Shown here: positions 52,319 to 61,561 of the stretch, piece by piece
Layout: every line of letters begins with the position of its first letter
Position numbering within the stretch: the stretch's first letter is position 1
Assembly: GCA_019635775.1 (NCBI GenBank)
Contig: JAHBYU010000015.1
Location: 1-64,000, forward strand
Direction: 5' to 3'
From: Rhizobiaceae bacterium
GTDB taxonomy: Bacteria; Pseudomonadota; Alphaproteobacteria; Rhizobiales; Rhizobiaceae
Length of the DNA: 64,000 nucleotides
Made by a program: the position numbers and the translations under genes
Notes under the pieces: generated by a model
Database searches by the model: none
The model's input: only the letters and a program-made list of their open reading frames with translations
Told to the model about the DNA's origin: nothing

Positions 52319-53218
52319 ATGGCAGAAATAATCGACGGGAAGCTGGTCGCCGAGGACGTGGTGGCGAAGGTCAAGGGCCTGACGTCCGATCTCGTCGCCA
52401 AGCGCAAGGCGGCCCCGGGACTGGCCGTGGTGATCGTCGGCGAGGATCCGGCAAGCCAGGTCTACGTTGCCTCGAAGTCGAAGAAGGCCAAGGAATGCGG
52501 CTTCGTCTCCGTGCAGCACACGCTGCCGGCCGACACGAGCGAGGCAGATCTGCTCAAGCTCATCGCCGACCTCAACGCCGACAGCGCGATCGATGGCATC
52601 CTCGTGCAGCTTCCGCTGCCGGGCCATATCGATTCCGGCAAGGTCATCCAGACCATAGCGCCCGAGAAGGACGTCGACGGCTTCCACTTCATCAATGTCG
52701 GCAAGCTCGGAACCGGCGAACTGGAAACAGCCTTCGTGCCCTGCACGCCGGCCGGTTCCATGATCCTGATCGAGCGCGTGCGCGGCAAGGACCTGTCGGG
52801 ACTGAACGCGGTCGTGGTCGGTCGTTCCAACATCGTCGGCAAGCCGATGGCCAATCTGCTGCTGGCCGCCAATTGCACCGTCACGGTGGCGCACAGCCGA
52901 ACGAAGGACCTGCCGGCGCTGGCGCGCACGGCAGACATCCTCGTTGCCGCCGTCGGCCGGCCCGAGATGGTCAAGGGAGACTGGGTCAAGCCCGGCGCGA
53001 CCGTGATCGACGTTGGCATCAACCGGATCCCGGCTCCCGAAAAGGGCGAAGGCAAGAGCCGCCTCGTCGGCGACGTCGCCTTCGAGGAGGCAGCAAAGAA
53101 CGCCGGCGCCATCACGCCGGTGCCAGGTGGTGTGGGGCCGATGACCATCGCGCTGCTGATGGCCAACACCGTGGTTTCGGCCTATCTCAAGGCCGGGCTG
53201 AAACGCCCCACCTTCTGA
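52319..53218 (+). CDS. folD: Bifunctional methylene-THF dehydrogenase/cyclohydrolase
   Basis: 299 residues. FolD motifs: [25 protein letters not shown] with the catalytic Lys, [49 protein letters not shown] and the end [20 protein letters not shown]. It interconverts methylene-, methenyl- and formyl-tetrahydrofolate. A longer upstream frame is not needed. Confidence 0.97.
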   Translation: MAEIIDGKLVAEDVVAKVKGLTSDLVAKRKAAPGLAVVIVGEDPASQVYVASKSKKAKECGFVSVQHTLPADTSEADLLKLIADLNADSAIDGILVQLPLPGHIDSGKVIQTIAPEKDVDGFHFINVGKLGTGELETAFVPCTPAGSMILIERVRGKDLSGLNAVVVGRSNIVGKPMANLLLAANCTVTVAHSRTKDLPALARTADILVAAVGRPEMVKGDWVKPGATVIDVGINRIPAPEKGEGKSRLVGDVAFEEAAKNAGAITPVPGGVGPMTIALLMANTVVSAYLKAGLKRPTF

Positions 53219-53245
53219 CCGGCGAGACCCGCCGCAGGGCCAGCA

Positions 53246-54244
53246 ATGTCGAAGACGCCGCCCGTACCGACGATCCCGTCGCCTTCCGGAGGTCCGGAAG
53301 GCGGACGGCAGTTCGCGTTCCTGCTGGTCGACAAGTTCTCGATGTTTTCGCTGGCCGCGGCCATCGACGTCCTGCGCTCGGCCAATCGCCTCGTGGGACG
53401 GGACTATTACGGCTGGACGACGGCGTCGCCCGATGGCGAGGCGGTGATCGCATCCAACAGCCTGCCACTGAAGGTGGACTACAGCGTCAGCGATATCCCG
53501 CAGGTCGACATATTGTTCATCTGCGCTGGTCTTTCCTACGAGTTCCCCGGCAAGTCCAAGGTGTTGGCCGCCCTGCGGTCGTGGGGCCGTCGCGGCGGTG
53601 CGCTCGGCGCCCTGTCGGTCGGCTCCTACCTGCTTGCGGAAGCGGGCCAGCTTGACGGCTACCGCTGCACCATCCACTGGGAGAACAGGGCAGGCTTCAT
53701 GGAGCGCTTCCCGGATATCGATTGCACCGGAAACGTCTACGAGATCGATCGCAAGCGCTACACATGCGCGGGCGGCACGACATCCATCGACCTGATGCTG
53801 GAGATCATACGCGGCGACTTCGGCTCCAATGTCGCAAACGGCGTCGCCAACCAGTTCCAGCACGAGCGCATCCGCTCGGCCGTCGATCGCCAGCGGGTCG
53901 GTCCGGAGCGGGATCTGACGGGCAAGTCGGAGAAGCTGCGCAAGATCGTCGAACTGATGGCCGACAATCTCGATGAGCCGTATTCCGCTGTACAGATCGC
54001 AAGGGCGGCAGGGCTGTCGGTACGGCAGGTGGAACGGCTGTTCCTGCGCCACCTCAGCATGACGCCGGGGCGCTACTACATGCGGCTCAGGCTGGAGCGC
54101 GCGCGCGAACTTCTGCGGCAGACCAACATGCCGATCCTCGACGTGGCCATCGCAACCGGTTTCACGTCGCATTCCTATTTCGCGCAAAGCTATCGGCTGC
54201 AGTTCGGCCGTCCCCCTAGCGAGGAACGGCGCACCACATATTGA
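53246..54244 (+). CDS. GlxA-family AraC-type regulator (GbdR-like)
   Basis: 332 residues. A DJ-1/PfpI-like sensing domain (FLLVDKFSMFSLAAAIDVLRSANRL, ALGALSVGSYLLAEAGQLDGYRCTIHWEN, TCAGGTTSIDLML) is followed by a C-terminal AraC domain (EPYSAVQIARAAGLSVRQVERLFLRHLSMTPGRYYMRLRLERAR). This is the layout of the betaine/carnitine regulators GbdR and CdhR. The nucleophile Cys of the DJ-1 fold is Ser (ALSVGSY), so the domain is a ligand sensor only. Its targets are not visible here. It begins 27 bases after folD. Confidence 0.87.
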   Translation: MSKTPPVPTIPSPSGGPEGGRQFAFLLVDKFSMFSLAAAIDVLRSANRLVGRDYYGWTTASPDGEAVIASNSLPLKVDYSVSDIPQVDILFICAGLSYEFPGKSKVLAALRSWGRRGGALGALSVGSYLLAEAGQLDGYRCTIHWENRAGFMERFPDIDCTGNVYEIDRKRYTCAGGTTSIDLMLEIIRGDFGSNVANGVANQFQHERIRSAVDRQRVGPERDLTGKSEKLRKIVELMADNLDEPYSAVQIARAAGLSVRQVERLFLRHLSMTPGRYYMRLRLERARELLRQTNMPILDVAIATGFTSHSYFAQSYRLQFGRPPSEERRTTY

Positions 54245-54334
54245 GGTTGGCGCTTCGCGCGCCGGGTTGCCAGTTTCCGAAGCGTCAACTAGCGTCCCGC
54301 ACACCCTGTATGATTCACGCGGAGCCCCCGGACA

Positions 54335-56044
54335 ATGAGAAGTCTTTCACGCGTTGCGCTGGCCGGTCTGCTTGTCGCGTCCCTGACCTCGGTTGCGCAG
54401 GCCGCCGACCGCGCCATCATCGTGCTGGATGCGTCCGGCTCCATGTGGGGGCAGATCGACAGCAAGCCCAAATTGCAGATCGCGCGCGACACGCTGCGCA
54501 CCGTCCTGCAAACAGTGCCGGCCGACATGGAACTGGGCCTGATGGCCTACGGTCACCGGGAAAAGGGCTCCTGCGAGGACATAGAACTGGTCGTGCCGCC
54601 CGCAGCCGGCACGGCGTCCGCCATAACCCAGGCGGCGGACAGCATGAAGTTCCTCGGCAAGACGCCGCTGACGACGGCGGTGCGGCGTGCCGCGGAAGAG
54701 CTGAAATACACCGAAGAGAAATCCACCGTCATTCTGATCACCGATGGCGTCGAGACCTGCGAGGCCGATCCATGCGCGCTGGGGCGCGAACTGGAGGAGA
54801 ACGGCATCGATTTCACCGCCCATGTCGTCGGCTTCGGCCTGACGGCGGAAGAGGGCAGGGAGGTCGCTTGCCTTGCGGAGAACACCGGCGGAAAATATCT
54901 GCAGGCGTCGGATGCGGAAGGCCTGAAGGAGGCGCTTGCGACAACGGTCGCAGCACCCGCCGAACCACCGCCTGTTGTTGAGCCCGAACCCGCGCCGGAG
55001 CCGGTTGCCGAGCCGGAGCCCGCGCCGGCCCCGGAGCCGCCTGCGGAAGCCGAAGCGCCGGCATTCAATATCGCGCCGGAGGCCGTGCTGGTCGAGGGAG
55101 GCGAGCCGCTACGCGGCCAGGGCAACGCCTGGGAGGTGTTCAAGGCCAACCCTGACGGCAGCGCGGGCGAACACGTTTCGACTGACTACGACCAGTGGCA
55201 GGGTACGCTCGAGCCGGGCGACTACATCATCCGCGCGCGCCATGGCGAGGCGAGGGCCGAGCAGAAACTGACGGTTGTCGCCGGGCAGGTCTACAAACCC
55301 GTTTTTGTCCTCAATGCAGGCACGCTTGTGATCCGGCCGCATGCCGCCGAGGGAGAGGACGTCAGTTCCGCCGCGAGCGTGGAAATCGTCTATCCGGGCA
55401 GCGATGGGCCTTACATCGGCTACGGCGAGACCAAAGTCGTCGTCCCGGCAGGTGAGGAGAAGGTCACCGTCAAGCTGGGCAATGGCGTTGTCACGGAAAC
55501 GATCCAGCTTGCCGCCGGCGCGAAGGTCGAAAAGGACATCGTCGTCGGGATCGGCCGCGTGACGGTCAACGCGCTCTATGCCGCCGGGGGAGACAGGGTC
55601 GAAGCCTCGGGCCTCGACGTGAAGATCTTCAAGGCCAAGGTCAACATCGACGGTACTCGCGAGCAGGTCACGTATGGCTTCGGGCCCGACTCGAAGTTCG
55701 ATCTCGCACCCGGAGATCATGTGGCTGTCGTGCAGATGGACCAGGCTGTCGTCGAGCAGCCGTTCAACATCCGCGCCGGTGAGGCCAAGGACGTCACGGC
55801 CGTGCTGAATGCCGGGGTACTTGCCATCACCGCGCTGGGCGCGAAGAGCATCAAGGTCTTCGAGGAGAAGAAGGACATACAGGGCGAGCGCAAGCAGTTG
55901 GGATATGGCTTCGACGGCGAGCACCAGACGACACTGCCGGCAGGCGACTATGTCGTGGTGACCGATCGCGAGGACGGCAGCCCGGTCAAGGAGACCGCCG
56001 TTACGGTGAAGGCCGGGGAGCGTACGGAACTCAAGATCGAGTAG
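54335..56044 (+). CDS. Exported VWA-domain protein with a repeat C terminus
   Basis: 569 residues. A signal peptide (RSLSRVALAGLLVASLTSVAQA) precedes a von Willebrand A domain (about 24-205) with the MIDAS motif DASGSMWG and TPLTTAVRRAA. A Pro-Glu-rich linker (about 210-245) follows, then about four related beta-rich repeats (250-569) with endings like LEPGDYIIRARHGEARAEQKLTVVAGQ, LAPGDHVAVV and LPAGDYVVVTDREDG. It is periplasmic or surface-located. Function unknown; the layout suggests protein or glycan binding at the envelope. Confidence 0.85.
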   Translation: MRSLSRVALAGLLVASLTSVAQAADRAIIVLDASGSMWGQIDSKPKLQIARDTLRTVLQTVPADMELGLMAYGHREKGSCEDIELVVPPAAGTASAITQAADSMKFLGKTPLTTAVRRAAEELKYTEEKSTVILITDGVETCEADPCALGRELEENGIDFTAHVVGFGLTAEEGREVACLAENTGGKYLQASDAEGLKEALATTVAAPAEPPPVVEPEPAPEPVAEPEPAPAPEPPAEAEAPAFNIAPEAVLVEGGEPLRGQGNAWEVFKANPDGSAGEHVSTDYDQWQGTLEPGDYIIRARHGEARAEQKLTVVAGQVYKPVFVLNAGTLVIRPHAAEGEDVSSAASVEIVYPGSDGPYIGYGETKVVVPAGEEKVTVKLGNGVVTETIQLAAGAKVEKDIVVGIGRVTVNALYAAGGDRVEASGLDVKIFKAKVNIDGTREQVTYGFGPDSKFDLAPGDHVAVVQMDQAVVEQPFNIRAGEAKDVTAVLNAGVLAITALGAKSIKVFEEKKDIQGERKQLGYGFDGEHQTTLPAGDYVVVTDREDGSPVKETAVTVKAGERTELKIE

Positions 56045-56110
56045 GACACGGTTCCGTCATAAGCCGCTGGCAGGCTGTCTGTGTCTGGATCACTTTCGGG
56101 AGATGACGTT

Positions 56111-56464
56111 ATGAGGAAGACGGCATTGGCCGTAGCGGTTTTGATATGCGCTGGCGGCCACGCGCTTGCCGATCCGCTCAGCATAGATCTGCCGAGCGCC
56201 TCGTCCGCCGAACGCAACAAGGTCGACTATTCGTGCACCGGCGGTAGCAAGGTGACTGCGGAATATGTCAACGCCGGTGCCAATGCCCTCGCCATCGTCA
56301 CCACGAACGGACAGACGATCCTGATGGTGAGCGTCATGTCCGGCAGCGGCGCACGCTACACGGGACAGCAATTCGTGTGGTGGACCAAGGGCGACAAGGC
56401 GGACTTCTACGACCTCACCAAGGGAGAGGACGCCCCGCCGGAATTGTCCTGCGAGGCGGCATAG
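56111..56464 (+). CDS. MliC-like periplasmic protein (C-type lysozyme inhibitor family)
   Basis: 117 residues from ATG 56111. A signal peptide (KTALAVAVLICAGGHALA) is followed by an MliC-like barrel: NKVDYSCTGGSKVTAEYVNAGANALAIVTTNGQTILMVSVMSGSGARYTGQQFVWWTKGDKADFY. The DY-x-C...A-x-Y-V-N and G-A-R-Y-x-x-x-x-x-x-W-W-T-K-G pattern is typical. There is no lipobox, so it is soluble. It ends with a Cys (ELSCEAA). Confidence 0.82.
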   Translation: MRKTALAVAVLICAGGHALADPLSIDLPSASSAERNKVDYSCTGGSKVTAEYVNAGANALAIVTTNGQTILMVSVMSGSGARYTGQQFVWWTKGDKADFYDLTKGEDAPPELSCEAA

Positions 56465-56468
56465 CCTA

Positions 56469-57197
56469 TTACCTGCGCTGCGCCTTCTCGGCTTGGGCCA
56501 TCACCGGCGCGCGGTCGAAGCGACTCTTGCGCAGAAAGGCGATGGTCTGGGCGATGACGACCGGATTGTTGACCATGAAGGTGTGCGTCACATGAAGCGT
56601 GATGTGGTCCTTCATGCCGGCAAGCCTGGTGCTCGCGACGGACACCTTGCCGTCGTTCGGTCCTTTCAGCGACGTTGAAAGGATCGGATTGACCGAGCGG
56701 TCGCCGGCAATGATGCCGACGGTGAAATTGGCGGGCCCCAGCCGTCGCAATATGCTGTCGGGACCGGTGCCGAGTTCCTTCGCGGCCGGCCCGAGTACGT
56801 CGAAGAACTCCCGCTTGCCGTAGATGTCCACGACTTCGGAACCCTGGTTGGGCGGCGCCAGCATGACGACGCGCCCCAGATTGGCCGGCCGGTGTTCCTT
56901 CAGCCATGTGCGAACCAGGATCCCGCCCATCGAATGGGTTACGAAGTTCAGCTGGTCGCCGCCGCATTTGTCCGCCGCCTTGCCCACGTAGTTGGCGAGT
57001 TCCTCGATCGGCTTCTGGGTCGACGGATATCTGCCGTTGACCACCTTGTAGTCGGCCTTCTTGAGGGCGATCTCCATCGTCTTCAAGGACTGGCTGGTTC
57101 GCGTCAACCCATGCAGGAGGACGACGCATTCTCCAGCCACCGCAGCTTGCGGCAGCGCAAGGGCAAGCAAGATGAGGATGGTGCGCAGGAACGTCAT
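56469..57197 (-). CDS. Exported alpha/beta hydrolase (lipase/esterase type)
   Basis: 242 residues. A signal peptide ([20 protein letters not shown]) is followed by [19 protein letters not shown], the nucleophile elbow [15 protein letters not shown] with the catalytic Ser, [16 protein letters not shown], and HTFMVNN with the likely catalytic His. Members are lipases or acyl-esterases. It converges on the MliC-like gene with four bases between the stops. Confidence 0.87.
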   Translation of the reverse strand: MTFLRTILILLALALPQAAVAGECVVLLHGLTRTSQSLKTMEIALKKADYKVVNGRYPSTQKPIEELANYVGKAADKCGGDQLNFVTHSMGGILVRTWLKEHRPANLGRVVMLAPPNQGSEVVDIYGKREFFDVLGPAAKELGTGPDSILRRLGPANFTVGIIAGDRSVNPILSTSLKGPNDGKVSVASTRLAGMKDHITLHVTHTFMVNNPVVIAQTIAFLRKSRFDRAPVMAQAEKAQRR

Positions 57198-57259
57198 TTT
57201 GCGTTTTCTTTCGACAGGCAGATTGAGTGGGGGAGTTTGTTCGAGGCGATCATGTCAGG

Positions 57260-58822
57260 TTACTTGTTTTCGACGAAATCCACGCCAAGCTCCTGACTGC
57301 CGTCCCTCAGCAGAAGATGCTGCGGGATACCGGAGGGACGGACCTGGCCATCGGGCAGGGGAGATACATAGGCGCGTCCGCCCTTGCGCCGATCGAAATC
57401 CGCCCGTGCCGCTGCGCGCAGATCGGGATCGGTCATCAGGTCATAGCCAACGCCCGCCATGACGATCGCTGAATAGATCGAGCCCTTGTCGCCGATGCTC
57501 ATGCCGCCGCAGGCCGTGACCGGCCATGTGTGCAGGCCGACGCCGATGGGCATTGTGGACAGCGCGAAGAGCGCGGTGGGCGTGTTGAAGCTCACGTCGC
57601 CCACATCGGTGCCGCCGCCCGTCGTGATCTCTGGAAGCATTGGCATGATCTGCGACATGAGGCCGGCTTCGGGAAGGCTCATCTCGCGCTGGCAGGCCTT
57701 TGCGAATTCCTGCTCTTCGTCCGTCCATTCCATTGAAAGCGCCGACATATGCGCGTGCATGCTGGCGGCGAGCGTCTCGTTGGGCAGCAGGTCGTGCATG
57801 CCGAAGAAGTGGTCTATCTCGACGGTGGTCTGCGTCGAGGTCGCAGCTCCATTGGCCACGTCCCTGACCCACTCCGTCACCTCATTGACCTCGGCGCGAT
57901 CCTGATCGCGGATCATGATGAGCACTTCGGCTGTATCCGGGACGACATTGGGCGCTCCGCCGCCATCGGTGTAGGCGTAGTGGAGGCGCGTAGTCGGCTT
58001 GAGGTGCTCGCGCATGAACTGGATGCCGGTCCCGAACAGCTCGGCCCCCTTGAGTGCGCTGCGGCCTTCCCATGGATCGACGCCTGCATGGGCGGTTCGG
58101 CCCGTATAATGTATGCGAAGCATGTTGACGGCTGCAGTGCGCAGCAGGCCGGTCGCGTTCATCGGCCCGGGATGCCACGCAAGGCACGCGTCCAGATCAT
58201 CGAACAGGCCATCGCGAGCCATGTACACCTTCGCGCCCTCGGTTTCTTCCGCCGCGCAGCCATAGACGCGGATGGTGCCGGGAATGTTCCTGTCGATCAT
58301 CACCTTTTTTAGCGCAAACGCCGCGCCGGTGCAGCCGGCGCCGAGCATGTTGTGTCCGCAGCCATGGCCGACCTCGACGCCCGTAGGGCCGGGCGTCTGG
58401 CGCGGTTCAGCGGCATTTCCGAGCGCGGGCAGCGCATCATATTCCGGCAGGAAGCCGATCTTCGGCCCGCCTTCGCCCTGCGACCATTCGGCGAGGAAAG
58501 CGGTCGGGATGCCGGAGGTTCCGGTGCTGACGATGGTGAAACCTGCCTCCCGCAGTTCGCGCAGGTGAATCTCGGAGGAGACCTCCTCATGCAGCGATAG
58601 CTCCGGATTTTCCCAAACCTCCCGCGAGATGCGCAGGATTGCCTCGCGAACCGCCTCGACCGCCTCGGCGGCAGCCTTGGCGGATTCAGGCGCTTCGGCC
58701 TGCTGATCCTGCGCCCAGCCAAGCGAAGGCGACAGGGACAGCAATGCCGCCCCGGCGAATGCACCACTCATCAGTGTGCGACGCGTCGTGTCCAGGATGA
58801 GGCTTCCGGAATCGTTCCGCAT
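57260..58822 (-). CDS. Tat-exported M20-family amidohydrolase
   Basis: 520 residues from ATG 58822. A Tat signal (TTRRTLMSGAFAGAALLSLSPSLGWAQ) precedes an M20D domain similar to aminobenzoyl-glutamate hydrolase AbgB: VGHGCGHNMLGAG with metal ligands, GCAAEETEGAKVYMARDGLFDDLDACLAWHPG, GRTAHAGVDPWEGRSALKG and the late TTGGGTDVGDVS. It hydrolyses an N-acyl amino acid or amide. Export is unusual, since most AbgB-like enzymes are cytoplasmic. It lies 62 bases upstream of the lipase start. Confidence 0.9.
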   Translation of the reverse strand: MRNDSGSLILDTTRRTLMSGAFAGAALLSLSPSLGWAQDQQAEAPESAKAAAEAVEAVREAILRISREVWENPELSLHEEVSSEIHLRELREAGFTIVSTGTSGIPTAFLAEWSQGEGGPKIGFLPEYDALPALGNAAEPRQTPGPTGVEVGHGCGHNMLGAGCTGAAFALKKVMIDRNIPGTIRVYGCAAEETEGAKVYMARDGLFDDLDACLAWHPGPMNATGLLRTAAVNMLRIHYTGRTAHAGVDPWEGRSALKGAELFGTGIQFMREHLKPTTRLHYAYTDGGGAPNVVPDTAEVLIMIRDQDRAEVNEVTEWVRDVANGAATSTQTTVEIDHFFGMHDLLPNETLAASMHAHMSALSMEWTDEEQEFAKACQREMSLPEAGLMSQIMPMLPEITTGGGTDVGDVSFNTPTALFALSTMPIGVGLHTWPVTACGGMSIGDKGSIYSAIVMAGVGYDLMTDPDLRAAARADFDRRKGGRAYVSPLPDGQVRPSGIPQHLLLRDGSQELGVDFVENK

Positions 58823-58930
58823 GACATGCTCCAATCTTGCCGGCCCCAACTCGCTATCCCGATACTACAAAAGCATGGATCAGGCGACCGGTTTGGTCCC
58901 GCAAGGTGCCGATTGACAATTGGGCCAGGC

Positions 58931-60754
58931 TCAGGCGAAGCCGAAAACGCTTGCGCCCTGGTCGGCGCGACCGGCCAGTTCGCGAAAGCCTGCAAACAGT
59001 TCGCGGCCAAATCCGTTTTCATTGGCCGACAGGTCCGGCGTGGCAATAGGACGCTTTGCCAGTTCCTCGTCGGAAACCAGCACTTCCAGCGTTCCGCTGT
59101 CGGCGTCGAGCCGCACGATGTCGCCGTCATGCAGGCGACCGAGCGGCCCGCCTTCGAGCGCTTCCGGCGTCACGTGTATGGCAGCCGGCACCTTGCCCGA
59201 GGCACCGGACATCCGGCCGTCCGTCACAAGCGCGACCCTGTGGCCGCGATCCTGGAGCACGCCAAGGACGGTCGTCAGCCGATGCAGTTCTGGCATGCCG
59301 TTGGCCTTGGGGCCCTGAAAGCGGATGACCGCCACGAAGTCGCGATCCAGTTCGCCGGCCTTGAAGGCGGCGGTGAGTGCTTCCTGGCTGTCCAGCACGA
59401 TTGCCGGTGCCTCGATTACCCGTCGCTCCGGCTTGACCGCGGATGTCTTGATGATGGCATGGCCCATATTGCCCGAGAGAACCTTCAGTCCACCGGTCGG
59501 CTGGAACGCCTTCGCGGCAGGAGCAAGCACCTTCTCGTCGCCGCTCAGCTTCGGCGCGGGCTCGCGCACGACGCTCCCATCAGCGCCGAGCTTCGCCTCG
59601 ATGGCGTAAGGACGAAGGCCTTCTCCCCAGACGGTCTGCACGTCCTCGTGCAAAAGACCTGCGTCGAGCAGTTCGCGGATCAGGAAGCCCATGCCGCCCG
59701 CCGCCTGGAAATGGTTCACGTCGGCAAGCCCGTTCGGATAGACGCGCGCAAGCAGCGGCACCGCTTCCGACAGGTCCGAGATGTCCTGCCATGTGATCGA
59801 GATGCCGGCCGCGTGCGCAATCGCGATCAGGTGGATCGTGTGGTTGGTCGAGCCGCCCGTCGCATGAAGGCCGACGATGCCGTTCACGATGGAGCGTTCG
59901 TCGATCATCCTGCCGACCGGCGTATAGGCGTTGCCGAGCTGCGTGATGGCAAGCGCACGCCTCGTCGCCTCCTTCGTCAGCGCGTCGCGCAGCGGCGTGC
60001 CGGGATTGATGAAGGATGCGCCCGGCGTATGCAGGCCCATGATCTCCATCAGCATCTGGTTTGAGTTCGCGGTGCCGTAGAATGTGCAGGTGCCCGGTCC
60101 GTGATAGGACTTCGATTCCGCCTCAAGAAGCTCGGCGCGGCCGATCTTGCCTTCGGCGTAGAGCTGGCGGACCTTCGCCTTCTGGTCGTTGGGGATGCCC
60201 GAGGTCATCGGTCCCGCCGGTATGAACACGGCCGGCAGATGGCCGAACGTGAATGCGGCGATGGCAAGTCCGGGCACGATCTTGTCGCAGACGCCGAGAT
60301 AGACCGCCGCGTCGAACATGTTGTGCGAGAGACCGACGGCGGTCGCCATCGCGATGACGTCGCGCGAGAAAAGCGACAGTTCCATGCCGGGCTGGCCCTG
60401 CGTGACGCCGTCGCACATGGCCGGCACGCCGCCCGCCACCTGCGCGATGCCACCCGCCTCCCGGGCGGCCTGCTTGATCAGGGCCGGATAGGTTTCGAAG
60501 GGCTGATGCGCCGAAAGCATGTCGTTGTACGAGGTTATGATGCCCAGATTGGGCACCCGGTCACCGCTGAGTTCTGCCTTCTCCGAAGGGCTGCACACGG
60601 CAAAGCCGTGCGCGAGGTTGCCGCATGAGAGAGTGGCGCGGTTGGCCGTCTTGCTGGCCGCCCTGTCGACGCGGTCGAGATAGAGTTCGCGCGCGGGCCG
60701 CGAGCGTTCCCGGATTCGTTGTGTGATTGCCTGTATGTCGCTTCTTGCCGTCAT
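58931..60754 (-). CDS. edd: Phosphogluconate dehydratase
   Basis: 607 residues of the IlvD/Edd family. [83 protein letters not shown] with an Fe-S Cys, and [24 protein letters not shown] all match Edd. It dehydrates 6-phosphogluconate to KDPG. It is the last gene of zwf-pgl-edd, 93 bases after pgl. The aldolase gene eda is not in the window. Confidence 0.96.
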   Translation of the reverse strand: MTARSDIQAITQRIRERSRPARELYLDRVDRAASKTANRATLSCGNLAHGFAVCSPSEKAELSGDRVPNLGIITSYNDMLSAHQPFETYPALIKQAAREAGGIAQVAGGVPAMCDGVTQGQPGMELSLFSRDVIAMATAVGLSHNMFDAAVYLGVCDKIVPGLAIAAFTFGHLPAVFIPAGPMTSGIPNDQKAKVRQLYAEGKIGRAELLEAESKSYHGPGTCTFYGTANSNQMLMEIMGLHTPGASFINPGTPLRDALTKEATRRALAITQLGNAYTPVGRMIDERSIVNGIVGLHATGGSTNHTIHLIAIAHAAGISITWQDISDLSEAVPLLARVYPNGLADVNHFQAAGGMGFLIRELLDAGLLHEDVQTVWGEGLRPYAIEAKLGADGSVVREPAPKLSGDEKVLAPAAKAFQPTGGLKVLSGNMGHAIIKTSAVKPERRVIEAPAIVLDSQEALTAAFKAGELDRDFVAVIRFQGPKANGMPELHRLTTVLGVLQDRGHRVALVTDGRMSGASGKVPAAIHVTPEALEGGPLGRLHDGDIVRLDADSGTLEVLVSDEELAKRPIATPDLSANENGFGRELFAGFRELAGRADQGASVFGFA

Positions 60755-60847
60755 CGGTCGTCCTTCCGGCGTGCCGCTGGAAAGTGATTGGCTTTTTCAG
60801 CCGACACGCGAATGGGGGCCCTTGGGAGGAAGCCCCTTCAAACGGGC

Positions 60848-61561
60848 CTATTCGGCCCAGAAAATCTGAACCGGACGCGGCGAGGCCTCGATCGCTGCGC
60901 CGACCGGCAGGTTTTCGCCTGCCAGCACGCGATCCAGAACCTCTTTCTTGTCCGGTCCTTCGATATGCAGCGCGAGGAACCCGGCCTCGACAATCCTGCC
61001 AAGCGTCAGAGTAAGCCGATGTTCATGCGCGGTCGCCGATTCCACTGGCAGGACGAGCAGATCCGCGTCCGCGGCAAGCAGTTCGGCAACATTGGACGCG
61101 TCGGGGAAGAAGGACGCAGTGTGGCCGTCCGGCCCCATGCCGAGGATCGCGACGTCGAGCGGCCAGGGCAGTCCGGCCAGTTCGGCGCGTGCGCGCCTTG
61201 CCGCTTCCTCGCCATCGTCGGTTCCGTGATAGAGCGGAATGAAGGTCGCCGCCGACGCCGGCCCCTGCAACAGCTTGTCGGCGACAAGCCTTGCATTGGA
61301 ACGCGGCTGGTCTGGCGGTACCAGCCGCTCGTCGATCAGCGTGACGATCACTTTCGTCCACTCGATCCGCGCCTTCGAGAGCTCCGCAAAGAGCAGCGCC
61401 GGCGTGGAGCCGCCTGACACGGCGATGAAGCCTGTGCCTCGTTTGGCTATCGCGTCCGACAGGCGTCCGGCGATTGTTGCGGCGAGCGTCGTGGCCAGTT
61501 CGGCGCGGCTTGGCAGGACGTGCATTTCGCAGGAAAGCGCCATGTCGTCAGGCGCTTTCAT
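60848..61561 (-). CDS. pgl: 6-Phosphogluconolactonase
   Basis: 237 residues from ATG 61561, overlapping the zwf stop by 14 bases. ATGs at 61576 and 61543 are alternatives, and none has a clear ribosome site. Key segments: FIAVSGGSTPALLFAELSK, TLIDERLVPPDQPRSNARLVADKL, LDVAILGMGPDGHTASFFPD and RLTLTLGRIVEAGFLALHIEG. It hydrolyses 6-phosphogluconolactone between Zwf and Edd. Confidence 0.95.
   Translation of the reverse strand: MKAPDDMALSCEMHVLPSRAELATTLAATIAGRLSDAIAKRGTGFIAVSGGSTPALLFAELSKARIEWTKVIVTLIDERLVPPDQPRSNARLVADKLLQGPASAATFIPLYHGTDDGEEAARRARAELAGLPWPLDVAILGMGPDGHTASFFPDASNVAELLAADADLLVLPVESATAHEHRLTLTLGRIVEAGFLALHIEGPDKKEVLDRVLAGENLPVGAAIEASPRPVQIFWAE

Noticed and set aside
52301-54304. 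667-codon frame antisense to folD and the GlxA-type regulator
   Set aside because: It spans two well-supported sense genes and has the composition of antisense DNA.
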